From Vibrio mangrovi (lineage in GTDB: Bacteria > Pseudomonadota > Gammaproteobacteria > Enterobacterales > Vibrionaceae): a stretch of 64,000 bases of DNA. The stretch covers positions 682,001 through 746,000 of the forward strand of contig NZ_AP024883.1 in the NCBI RefSeq assembly GCF_024346955.1, in the 5' to 3' direction. Below the pieces are notes generated by a model, which was not told the origin of the DNA, did not search any database, and was given only the letters and a program-made list of their open reading frames with translations. Below, piece after piece: positions 24,785 through 32,863 of the stretch. The first letter of the stretch is position 1. Every line of letters starts with the position of its first letter. Made by a program: the position numbers and the translations under genes.

Positions 24785-25693
24785 TGTCTGATTTCCCTTT
24801 ACAGATGTCATGATGACGCTGAACAGTATCATTATGCCACCGAGCCATTGTGACCATGACAGAGATTCCTGTAGCCAGAAAATGGCAAAGAGGGCGCCAA
24901 ATAAAGGTTCACTTCCCATGAGCAGTGCCACTCGTGTCGGGGATATTTTGCGTAGCGCGTCATTTTGAACGTAGAACGCGAATAAAGTACAGCATAAAAC
25001 CAGATAGACCACTGTCAGCCAGAATTCAGGCTCTGTCGGTAATTTCAGCGCTGAAACCGGCATAGATAGTAAGGATGTGACTATTGCCATCAGTGCAACG
25101 ATTCCGGACTGTAATGCTGTCAGCGTTGCGGTGGTGATAATTTTTCCTTTGGTCAGTTGTCTGGTGAGCGTGGTCATCAATGCCCGCAGTATGGCTGCAC
25201 TGAGAATCAGGTAATCTCCTGAGTTGAATGAAAAACTGACTCCCTGATAACCGGTCAGCAGCAGGACACCTAAAACACTACACACGGTCAGCATTACTAA
25301 AACACGGCTGACTCGCTGTTTGTTGATCCCGGCTTCAGCAATGGCAGTGAGTACGACTGTCAGACTGATCAGGAAGGCAGCTTTAGCAGCTGAGGTATAG
25401 AAGACACCAAAAACTTCGCAGAAAAAGATCGCGGACAGAACCAGTCCGGTCGGGATGGATACTTTCCAGTCCCGATTCATTCCCCGGCGAAAGTCTCTGA
25501 TGACCACAGGAAGCAAACACAGTGTCGTCATAGAAAAACGAACCGCGATGAATGGCAACACTGCGCTATAAAGCAGAGCACTCTGGGTCAGTCCGTAACT
25601 TGTTCCCCAGCAGAGTGCGACCAGCAGTAGCAATATTTCTGTAAACGGGAATTCCAGCGTTTTTTTTCGCAATGGCCGGGTAATGGTTAGCAT
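24770..25693 (-). CDS. EamA/DMT-family transporter
   Basis: Drug/metabolite transporter of 307 aa with ten predicted TM helices in two EamA repeats (LLLLVALCWGTSYGLTQSAL near the N-terminus; LMGSEPLFGALFAIFWLQE in the second repeat). These usually export amino acids or metabolites. A divergent LysR gene begins 101 bp away, the common layout for a regulator and its exporter. Confidence 0.9.
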   Translation of the reverse strand: MLTITRPLRKKTLEFPFTEILLLLVALCWGTSYGLTQSALLYSAVLPFIAVRFSMTTLCLLPVVIRDFRRGMNRDWKVSIPTGLVLSAIFFCEVFGVFYTSAAKAAFLISLTVVLTAIAEAGINKQRVSRVLVMLTVCSVLGVLLLTGYQGVSFSFNSGDYLILSAAILRALMTTLTRQLTKGKIITTATLTALQSGIVALMAIVTSLLSMPVSALKLPTEPEFWLTVVYLVLCCTLFAFYVQNDALRKISPTRVALLMGSEPLFGALFAIFWLQESLSWSQWLGGIMILFSVIMTSVKGNQTSAQT

Positions 25694-25794
25694 GTTATTA
25701 CTCCGCGATGTTTGTTCATCTCAATTGACGTCATGAGTATCTGTCAGTAACTTAAGTGGAACAATATGGTGGTTATGCATAGGATAATTGCGTC

Positions 25795-26727
25795 ATGGAC
25801 ACAAATAAGCTCATTCCATTGCTTTCTGAGATGGCGATTTTCGTCAATGTTGTTGAGTCCGGAAGTTTTTCTAAAGCTGCACATAAGCTTGGCATTGCAC
25901 CTTCTTCTGTGAGCCGTTCAGTCAGCCGGTTAGAGAATGCATTGCAGGAGAAATTACTGGAAAGAACAACCCGGCAGATGCGACTGAGTCTGACCGGGCA
26001 GGAAGTTTTCAGCTTTTGTCGTGAGATGCTGACATCAGCCCAGATGGCCGTCCATGCAGCTCAGGCAGATCGTGATGATGTTTCCGGCTCTTTGCGTATT
26101 GCAGCCCCGAAAGCTTTGGCGAAAACATTACTGACACCGATTGTGTTGGATTTTATTCGTGATTATCCCCGCGTTTCTCTACAACTCAAAGTTGCCGACC
26201 ATTATATTGATCCGATTAGTGATGAAGTGGATGTATTAATTCAGATTACCGATAGTCCGGTGGAAGGATTAGTCGCCAGAACACTAGGGAATTGTCGGCT
26301 AATCGTATGCGCCAGCCCGGATTATCTCGAAAAGTATGGAATGCCCGGACATCCGGAAGATTTACGTGATCACAGTTGTCTGTATCTGGGGGAAAATCCC
26401 CGGGATCGTTTCTGGGAATTCAGTCGTGCTCAAGATAAATCGGTTGTGAGTGTCAGTGGCCCGTTTGCTGTAAATCACAGTGAAATCAGGCGCGAAGCTG
26501 TTTTGCAGGGACTCGGCATTTCGATTTTTCCTGAATTCATGATAACTCCTTATCTGCGATCCCGGCAGGTTGTTGAAGTCCTGCCGGACTGGAAGATCAG
26601 AGGAAACTATCAGGGAAAAATTATTGCGCAGTATGCTCAGTCCAGATTTATTCCCAACCAGATTAAAGTTTTTGTTGAATATATCAGAACGAGATTCATA
26701 TCCGATTCAGGTGTTCAGACTGAGTAG
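25795..26727 (+). CDS. LysR-family transcriptional regulator
   Basis: Regulator of 310 aa. HTH: AIFVNVVESGSFSKAAHKLG and PSSVSRSVSRLENAL. The effector domain begins GSLRIAAPKALAKTLLTPIV. The HTH and domain spacing match the CrgA/AaeR-like LysR subgroup. It is divergent from the EamA exporter, which it probably controls. The start is preceded only by a weak ribosome-binding site (AGGATAATTGCGTC). Confidence 0.88.
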   Translation: MDTNKLIPLLSEMAIFVNVVESGSFSKAAHKLGIAPSSVSRSVSRLENALQEKLLERTTRQMRLSLTGQEVFSFCREMLTSAQMAVHAAQADRDDVSGSLRIAAPKALAKTLLTPIVLDFIRDYPRVSLQLKVADHYIDPISDEVDVLIQITDSPVEGLVARTLGNCRLIVCASPDYLEKYGMPGHPEDLRDHSCLYLGENPRDRFWEFSRAQDKSVVSVSGPFAVNHSEIRREAVLQGLGISIFPEFMITPYLRSRQVVEVLPDWKIRGNYQGKIIAQYAQSRFIPNQIKVFVEYIRTRFISDSGVQTE

Positions 26728-26788
26728 GCGCGGGTGTTAATGGTTCACACACCTATTCTTCCCTGAATGAGCTAACTGCCCTGAGCCG

Positions 26789-27148
26789 TTAACCTTCAAA
26801 TGATCTGATAGTTACTTTCAGCGGACCTGATTTACGCATCAATTCGATACCGGTATTTTCCATTGAACCCAGTTTTACCAATCCGCTGGCTCGATGGAAG
26901 TTTTCAGTAAAAATCGCGAGATTTCCCCACGGCGCGTAATAAGTCAGATCACCAGCTTTAGCTGCGGTACCTGAAGGTTCTCCCTGAGTTGAAAGGCGTT
27001 TGGGCAGATCGCTGATTTTTTCAATCGATGCGTAATCCGTTAAGGTCAGGGTCAGGGGAAGCAGTTCTGCAAAGTCTCGTGCTGCGGCACTGTTATCTAA
27101 CAGTGTTGCTGTGATGGTTGTGCTTTCAATATCAATACTAATTTTCAT
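26789..27148 (-). CDS. cyclophilin-like fold protein
   Basis: Small protein of 119 aa resembling the bacterial cyclophilin-like family (beta-barrel proteins of the TM1367 type). Typical parts: ATLLDNSAAARDFAELLPL, where the family has its conserved N-terminal helix, then AGDLTYYAPWGNLAIF. No catalytic role is established for the family. It follows the MFS gene on the same strand, separated by 175 bp that hold only a possible 36-codon ORF. Confidence 0.75.
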   Translation of the reverse strand: MKISIDIESTTITATLLDNSAAARDFAELLPLTLTLTDYASIEKISDLPKRLSTQGEPSGTAAKAGDLTYYAPWGNLAIFTENFHRASGLVKLGSMENTGIELMRKSGPLKVTIRSFEG

Positions 27149-27190
27149 TATTTATTCCTTGTGGTGAAGCTGAAGAAAATGATGACTGGA

Positions 27191-27301
27191 TTATATTCTG
27201 GCTTCTTCGATACAGGACTGAATATCCCACAAAGCTTCCGTTTGAGAAAGAGAATCACAGACATGTTCTGTCATGTCTGGATTCCCTGTAAATATCATCA
27301 T
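27191..27301 (-). CDS. possible 36-aa ORF between MFS and cyclophilin-like genes
   Basis: A short open frame starting ATGATG encodes a 36-residue peptide (begins MMIFTGNPDMTEHV, ends IEEARI). It lies on the same strand as its neighbours. There is no strong ribosome-binding site, and I do not recognise the peptide. It could be the decayed end of a former gene or chance. Confidence 0.2.
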   Translation of the reverse strand: MMIFTGNPDMTEHVCDSLSQTEALWDIQSCIEEARI

Positions 27302-27323
27302 TCTTATAAAATGTAGCGTGAAA

Positions 27324-28529
27324 TCATTTATTAACCAGTATGGCACGGTTTTGCGACTGTATTCTGAGTCGCACTGATATCAGCACAAACAGACATCCGA
27401 CAGCAGCCAGAATGCCATAAGCACAGGCAACCTGTAACAGACTGAATACCTGTGACAGTTGCCCGGCAATCAGGGTTGGAATTGCAGCTCCGGTATAGGA
27501 TGTTGCGTAAACGACGGACAGTACATTTGCCCTTTCTTCCGGTGCCAGATCGGAAACCATTGACTGGATACTTCCGGTCAGGACAATTCCCTGTGCCAGC
27601 CCTGCCAGTGCACTGGTTATCAGAAAAATAACCAGAACGCCGAATTTGAGCGAAAGTAGCAAGCCTCCTAATGAAGCTGTGAACATCAGCATACCGAAAA
27701 TCTGGGCCTGAACCGGACGAAACCTGCTGGCAATTGATGCTCCCAGAACGCTGGGTGCCATAATTGAAGCAAAGACCAGAGCGGCTGCAACCGCACTGGA
27801 TGAATGAAGCTGTTCATGAGCCATTGCCGGACCAAAGGCCTGAAAAAAACCACCGACAGCCCAGGTACAGACAAATGTACAGGCTGCGGCGGGGTAGGCT
27901 TGACGTGCCGATGGCGGTAACGCCAAGCGAGGAAGGATCGATTTGAGCACTCCGGGCTGGCGAGTCATCGTTTCCCGTCCTTTGGTAATGATCAGAATAC
28001 AGATCACCAGTAGCGCCAGAACCGCGATATAAGGTAATATCCGGGGATAAGGGCCATATTCGACCAGCGTTCCAGAGCCAATACCACCAAAAGTCAGCCC
28101 GGTCATCGGTCCGCAACTGATGACTGCCGGTGCAAGCCATTTCGCTACACCGGAAGAGCTGTCAACAATCCAGGCTGCAATAGCCGTAGAAGCCAGACCG
28201 CAGGATAGACCCTGCATGAATCGTCCGGTTAGCAGAGGCATTGGATCGTGGACGAATATGAGTGTAATACATCCAATGGCGGCGATCAGCAAGCTGAGCA
28301 TTGAGACCATTTTTCTGCCCCAGAAATTCGATAACCGCCCAAACAGAAGCAGAGATATCAATGCTCCGGCAAAATAAACCACAGCGCTTAACGATAGATC
28401 ACCATAAGTCAGACCATCGACTGAGCGATAAGTCCCGTAGAGAGGAATTGGGGTAGCAGAGGCAGTAAATATAATTACCAGTGATAAGCTACTGCCGAGA
28501 AAGGAAACAATGTCTCTTGTAGACTTCAT
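27324..28529 (-). CDS. MFS transporter
   Basis: Major facilitator of 401 aa with 12 predicted TM helices. The loop 2-3 signature is GRLSNFWGRKMVSML. The signal-like first helix (LSLVIIFTASATPIPLYG) resembles sugar/drug efflux members. A GLAQGIVLTG segment lies in helix 9 or 10. The substrate is unknown. A perfect palindrome lies 270 bp upstream in the divergent region and could be an operator for this gene. Confidence 0.88.
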   Translation of the reverse strand: MKSTRDIVSFLGSSLSLVIIFTASATPIPLYGTYRSVDGLTYGDLSLSAVVYFAGALISLLLFGRLSNFWGRKMVSMLSLLIAAIGCITLIFVHDPMPLLTGRFMQGLSCGLASTAIAAWIVDSSSGVAKWLAPAVISCGPMTGLTFGGIGSGTLVEYGPYPRILPYIAVLALLVICILIITKGRETMTRQPGVLKSILPRLALPPSARQAYPAAACTFVCTWAVGGFFQAFGPAMAHEQLHSSSAVAAALVFASIMAPSVLGASIASRFRPVQAQIFGMLMFTASLGGLLLSLKFGVLVIFLITSALAGLAQGIVLTGSIQSMVSDLAPEERANVLSVVYATSYTGAAIPTLIAGQLSQVFSLLQVACAYGILAAVGCLFVLISVRLRIQSQNRAILVNK

Positions 28530-28795
28530 AAACGGTCATTCCTGAGTTTATCAATTCAATGAAGTAATGATTGCAACGAAGTCGAAATGGCATTTCATGT
28601 CATAACAAAAAGCCAATACGCTGATATAAAAGTCGTCTGTTGAAAGCAATCTGAGTGTCAGAAAGGTGTTGAATCAGATATTTTACGTTTGGATTAAATT
28701 AAAAAAATCAATTATATAGTTAAGATTCTAGTGTTCGCTATTACTGTCTTGAGCGGAAATTACTGCATTGCAGCATTCACAGTAAACAACATGCC

Positions 28796-28809
28796 TAGTT
28801 TATAAACTA
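28796..28809. promoter_or_regulatory. 14-bp perfect palindrome, possible operator
   Basis: TAGTTTATAAACTA reads the same on both strands. It lies 267 bp from the MFS start and 234 bp from the hypothetical gene start. Its size suits a dimeric repressor of MarR, HxlR or TetR type. No regulator gene of those types is adjacent, so the binder is unknown. Confidence 0.4.
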
Positions 28810-28936
28810 AAGCTCCTGAAACAAGAACAATAAAACACTAACAGTTATGAATTTTATTCATCAATACCGATAATTTGACATGTTCCGGAGTTATCCCTGA
28901 CAGAATTTTCACTTTTCTGTATAGGAGAAGATAAGT

Positions 28937-28996
28937 ATGGAAGTAAAGTCACATTTTCTTTCTTCACCTTTCTTCATATCTTCGCCTTCCCTCTGA
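28937..28996 (+). CDS. possible 19-aa leader peptide ORF
   Basis: ATG with AGGAGA placed eight to nine bases upstream opens a 19-codon frame (MEVKSHFLSSPFFISSPSL) ending 47 bp before the next gene. The Ser/Phe-rich peptide and excellent ribosome-binding site suggest it may be translated, perhaps as a leader for the downstream gene. No similarity recognised. Confidence 0.3.
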   Translation: MEVKSHFLSSPFFISSPSL

Positions 28997-29043
28997 ACAC
29001 GGTATGATATGCATACATTCCAAGGCAGAGAATAACAACGTTC

Positions 29044-29523
29044 ATGGGCTATAGCATAATTCAAATCGATCATCTGATGGCTTATGAGTTTGGTCAGGTT
29101 GAAGGTGATTTTCTATCTTTGTGTGAATCAGATTTAAAATCGGTCATACCAGCCAGAATGCTGTTTCAGGTTTTTCAGGAGCAGTTAATCAATGGTTATC
29201 AGGCTCTGCTGACGGATATGCCGTCATTGCCCTTATTGATACGGGATAAAGATGACACAGGCAACCGATACTGGCGGGTGAATCCTGATGCTGAAGCTAA
29301 TCTTGCGCCGCTGGCCCGTAAAGCGTATACAGCCAGAGTTGAACTGGTTAATCATGAGCTCAGCTCACCAGTATCAGGGAGTACGTTAAATGCCTCCGCC
29401 TCTATTGAATCTTATATCGATCGGGAAGCAGTCAGACTCACTCTGAAAGAGCGGTTACAGAAACAGCGCTTTGAAAACCATATGTTGAATGAACAGGCCT
29501 GGGAGATGCTGCTCAAGCAATAG
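29044..29523 (+). CDS. hypothetical protein
   Basis: Protein of 159 aa that I do not recognise. It has no signal peptide or TM segment. It is mostly helical, with an N-terminal part (MGYSIIQIDHLMAYEFGQVE), an acidic-basic middle, and a charged C-terminal helix (RLTLKERLQKQRFENHML). Codon use looks native and the composition resembles a real soluble protein. It is convergent with the VOC-like gene. Confidence 0.6.
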   Translation: MGYSIIQIDHLMAYEFGQVEGDFLSLCESDLKSVIPARMLFQVFQEQLINGYQALLTDMPSLPLLIRDKDDTGNRYWRVNPDAEANLAPLARKAYTARVELVNHELSSPVSGSTLNASASIESYIDREAVRLTLKERLQKQRFENHMLNEQAWEMLLKQ

Positions 29524-29583
29524 GGTTGTTATATGCTCAATTATTCGCTCTTACGATTAACGCCAATCTGTTGAATGTATTTG

Positions 29584-30192
29584 TCAACTGATAACAATTT
29601 CCAAGTGGTCAATCAAATCAGAAATAACGGTACTTTTTCCGGTACGTGATTCAAAAATGAGTTGATTTTTATTACCGGAATATATTGGAAATTGATTGGC
29701 TAAATGGTCAGGGATGTCATAGTTGATAGATAGGGACTTGAACGGTCCGATATGGAACTTTCCCCCTCGATAGTCGGAAAACTCTTTCTTCAGACGATTT
29801 GTCCAGCCACTGGTTTCAAAGTGATATTTCACCAGAAAGAAGGTTGGAAAGATCAGATCTTCTTCTATGGGGATCGTTGTGTATGCTGGTGTCGTTTCCC
29901 CGATACGGTGCTTAAGTTCAGAGATGTTCAGTTTCTCGATACTCTGTTCTAAAGAATCGTCTACTTTAAAGGCTATACCACTAAATCCTTCAAATGCAGT
30001 TCCCTGAATCCCAAAACGGACCTTGAAATTTATGAATTCAAGGTTAATGTCTCCAAAGTTTACACCAACGGAGATGTATTCATCTTTCTCTACCAAAGGC
30101 CACGCAAGGGGTAATCCGAGTCTTTCGGCAACTTGATTTGCAACATCTGCAGGATTATCCACCTCAATCATAAGATGATCTATTTCAAACAT
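29584..30192 (-). CDS. VOC/glyoxalase-like protein
   Basis: Protein of about 202 aa starting MFEIDHLMIEVDNPADVANQV, the classic first beta-strand and His of vicinal-oxygen-chelate domains, with FGDINLEFINF as the partner strand carrying a Glu. A second, more degenerate half follows (FHIGPFKSLSINYDIP). I use ATG 30192 because GGAG lies eight bases upstream; the frame runs to 30255. The substrate is unknown, and the missing metal ligands in the second half leave enzymatic activity uncertain. Confidence 0.55.
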   Translation of the reverse strand: MFEIDHLMIEVDNPADVANQVAERLGLPLAWPLVEKDEYISVGVNFGDINLEFINFKVRFGIQGTAFEGFSGIAFKVDDSLEQSIEKLNISELKHRIGETTPAYTTIPIEEDLIFPTFFLVKYHFETSGWTNRLKKEFSDYRGGKFHIGPFKSLSINYDIPDHLANQFPIYSGNKNQLIFESRTGKSTVISDLIDHLEIVIS

Positions 30193-30461
30193 GCTCTGTT
30201 TCTCCTCTTTTTCCTTTTCCATGAAGGAATTGAATCTCATGACTTTAGAATCCATCGACGGTTTACCGATTTGCTAAACGATCAACGTTAATTCAGGCTC
30301 GTATGATTGTGAATATGCAACAGGGAAAGGTCAACTAGTCTGAGTAGACACAACAGCAAGCTGATCCTTTTCACATCCTTCGGTGCAAATGGGTCTTCTT
30401 TGCCTGTAAATCTAAAAGTTTCGCCTACACTTTAATCATGTGAGTTCATTTGGATATCTTG

Positions 30462-30770
30462 ATGACAGATCAAAACATTGGGCAAATACTTCAGGCCTTC
30501 AACAATATTGAATCCAAGATCCAAGAGCAGAATGGCATGTTGCGGGAGCTGACTTCAAAGGTAAAATCACTTGAAGCGCAAAACAAGCAATTGGTTCAAA
30601 TGGTTCATCGGCTACAAACTCCTTCAACACCTCCGGAGCAGTTTGGGCAGAGCAAAGCTGAGTTTCAGGAAACGGTAACCCGGAGTCTGCGCTCTCTTGA
30701 AGATAAGTCGAAGAAAGCGATTGAACTGATTAAAGCCAATGGCGGAGGTAAAAAACGTGCCTGGCCGTAA
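30462..30770 (+). CDS. small coiled-coil protein
   Basis: Protein of 102 aa. Residues about 5-55 have a clear heptad pattern (IGQILQAFNNIESKIQEQ, LTSKVKSLEAQNKQLVQM), followed by a Pro/Gln linker (TPSTPPEQFGQS) and a second helix ending in a basic tail (GGGKKRAWP). No signal peptide. Function not recognised; it may be an oligomerising or scaffold protein. The ATG at 30462 follows TTG codons in the same frame. Confidence 0.5.
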   Translation: MTDQNIGQILQAFNNIESKIQEQNGMLRELTSKVKSLEAQNKQLVQMVHRLQTPSTPPEQFGQSKAEFQETVTRSLRSLEDKSKKAIELIKANGGGKKRAWP

Positions 30771-30839
30771 TTATCATTCGACGAGACTGGATAGTTCTGG
30801 TTTGAGTTGTCAGTGTGTCGATATGTTATAAACCCAGAG

Positions 30840-31046
30840 ATGACAGTTGTGAAAGGCGGTATTGTTTTGCTCATATCTGAGTCGTTATCTTTTATGTTTC
30901 ATTTATCTATCAGGTTCCCTGATTCCAGTAAAATAGCACCGTTTTTTATAAATTTTGATGTGTATCAAAATTCATCAGGCTTGGCTCTGAAGAACTGTGA
31001 TTCTGCTATTTTTGATATAGATGATCTGATCATGTATGGGTTGTAG
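30840..31046 (+). CDS. possible small ORF coupled to the diguanylate cyclase
   Basis: Open frame of 68 codons from ATG 30840 (TTG 30807 or GTG 30813 also possible) ending three bases before the GGDEF gene ATG. The peptide contains a hydrophobic stretch (GGIVLLISESLSFMFHL) and an acidic C-terminus. The next gene lacks a clear ribosome-binding site of its own, so translational coupling is plausible. No family recognised; it could be a sensor partner, a leader or chance. Confidence 0.3.
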   Translation: MTVVKGGIVLLISESLSFMFHLSIRFPDSSKIAPFFINFDVYQNSSGLALKNCDSAIFDIDDLIMYGL

Positions 31047-31049
31047 ATA

Positions 31050-32702
31050 ATGGATAATCTGACACTGCTTGAAACATTAGTCATAATCATGAGTATTAAT
31101 GTTATTTTCACTTTCATTACTTCAGCTCGTGTTAATCGAACTGTTTCAATCGGGTGGCGAATATCCTCTGTGATGGTCTTTACTGGATGTGCACTTCTGG
31201 TTATGCAACAGTTGTTGTCTTCATTTTTTTCTATAATTTTATCTAATTATATATTGTTGCTGGGGTTTTATTTTCAGATATATACATCTATTCTCATTGA
31301 TTTTGGTTATAATGTTTTAAAGAAGAAGTTTATATTTTTCATAAGTTTAGTTTATGCGGCTTCATTCTTGTATTTTACCTATGTGGATTTTAATACAACG
31401 GCTAGGATTATTTCTATATCATCTATACTACTTGGATTGTATCTATATGCGATAATAATCCTTTACAAAAAGAATAGTATAAAAATAAAAGAATTATACT
31501 ATGCTTACATATTTGCATCTGTATTTTATGTCTATAGAATACTATCTACGTTTGATGGTGTTGGGGATGTCAGCTCTTTATTTGATAAAAACATTGTAAC
31601 TACGCTATCATTTTTATTTTTGATTGTATTTAATCTGTTTTATCTAATCGGTGTTTTTAACTGTATAAATAGAGAAAAAGAGAATGAATTACTTCTGGAA
31701 AAAAATAAATTTAAATATTTTCTTGATTTCATTAATGATGCCGCTAAAAATCTGGAGTTATCAGAACTGTATCCTGCTATCGAAAAGGTATTGAGGCTAT
31801 CATTTGGTGTGGGGACAGCTGCAATTTTTTTAAGAAATGAAGGGGAAAGTGAATATTCTCATTCAGTTGTATATGACTTTAATGATCTAGAACTTCCTAT
31901 CCAAAAATTGAGTAAGACGATCAAATTAGGAGAAGGAATGTCAGGAAAAGCTGTACAAAAAGATAAAGTGCTAAGAATTGACATTGAACAATACCCTAAT
32001 AGAGAAATTGCGATCGAGTGTCAATTAAAGGGTGCAACGCAAATGGTTGCTATTCCTCTTAAAATATCAGGAGATATTATTGGTGCGATAACGATGATTT
32101 ATTCTAATGGACATCAGAGAGTATACACATTAGATAATAAATTCTGTTATACACTTGGTGAACAAATTGCATTATTAATACAAAATGCATTAAATTATAA
32201 AAAAATACAATCGTTGGCAAATTCTGATCCTATGACTCATCTTTTTAACCGAAGAAAAGGTGTGGAAATTTTTTCATTAGAATTAAAACGATTAAGCAGA
32301 AATGATAATAAGCTAACAGTAGCTATGTTGGATTTAGATAATTTTAAAAAGATTAATGATACATTTGGGCATGAATGTGGTGATTCTGTTATCAAAAATG
32401 CAGCAAACATGTTTAAAGAAATATGCCGGGAGACTGATTATATTTTTCGCTGGGGAGGAGAAGAATTTCTCATCTTATTTATTGATACCGATATTTCCGG
32501 AGCTTATTCCATAGCAGAACACATGCGCAGCCGTATTGAGAGAAATTCAATTCCCTGCATTGATTCTTTTCCCTCAACTATCAGTATCGGACTTGCAGAA
32601 ACGTCGGGTGATGAAACGATGGATCAGGTACTCAGTCGGGCAGATAAGGCGCTGTACAGTGCTAAAGATAAGGGAAGGAACAGAGTAGAGGCTTCCTATT
32701 GA
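31050..32702 (+). CDS. membrane GAF-GGDEF diguanylate cyclase
   Basis: Makes c-di-GMP. The 550 residues hold six to eight TM helices (1-205, MASE-like), a coiled linker, a GAF domain (about 225-380, with VAIPLKISGDIIGAITMIY), and a GGDEF domain. The active-site GGEEF is at 469-473 with an RETD inhibitory I-site at 460-463, so the enzyme should be active and product-inhibited. DLDNFKKINDTFGH carries the metal and guanine residues. The gene is strikingly AT-rich up to its last 200 bp compared with its neighbours, a sign of transfer. Confidence 0.92.
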   Translation: MDNLTLLETLVIIMSINVIFTFITSARVNRTVSIGWRISSVMVFTGCALLVMQQLLSSFFSIILSNYILLLGFYFQIYTSILIDFGYNVLKKKFIFFISLVYAASFLYFTYVDFNTTARIISISSILLGLYLYAIIILYKKNSIKIKELYYAYIFASVFYVYRILSTFDGVGDVSSLFDKNIVTTLSFLFLIVFNLFYLIGVFNCINREKENELLLEKNKFKYFLDFINDAAKNLELSELYPAIEKVLRLSFGVGTAAIFLRNEGESEYSHSVVYDFNDLELPIQKLSKTIKLGEGMSGKAVQKDKVLRIDIEQYPNREIAIECQLKGATQMVAIPLKISGDIIGAITMIYSNGHQRVYTLDNKFCYTLGEQIALLIQNALNYKKIQSLANSDPMTHLFNRRKGVEIFSLELKRLSRNDNKLTVAMLDLDNFKKINDTFGHECGDSVIKNAANMFKEICRETDYIFRWGGEEFLILFIDTDISGAYSIAEHMRSRIERNSIPCIDSFPSTISIGLAETSGDETMDQVLSRADKALYSAKDKGRNRVEASY

Positions 32703-32768
32703 TGAGAGTTATGACAAATAAAAAATTATCCGCAGGTAGTCTTTCCTCTGGTTATTGTTTTAAGTGAG

Positions 32769-32804
32769 CTGATGTATAGTGGTTCTGCGACCTCTATACA
32801 TCAG
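32769..32804. repeat. inverted repeat between convergent GGDEF and GH9 genes
   Basis: An 11-bp perfect stem (CTGATGTATAG / CTATACATCAG) has a 14-nt interval that can itself pair GGT with ACC. It lies about 65 bp past the GGDEF stop and 60 bp before the end of the GH9 gene. No U tract follows, so it is a weak terminator candidate in either direction or a mobile-element remnant. Confidence 0.45.
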
Positions 32805-32863
32805 CAGTCACGTTAAGAGCTACATATTTATCCTGAAAATAAACCTATCGAAGAGATGGCTCT

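Larger units (their letters stand above)
28530..29043. other. 514-bp divergent non-coding region
   Basis: AT-rich region between the MFS gene (leftward) and a hypothetical gene (rightward). It contains a perfect 14-bp palindrome (28796-28809) and a 19-codon ORF with a strong ribosome-binding site (28937-28996), listed separately. Nothing else is clear. Confidence 0.5.
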
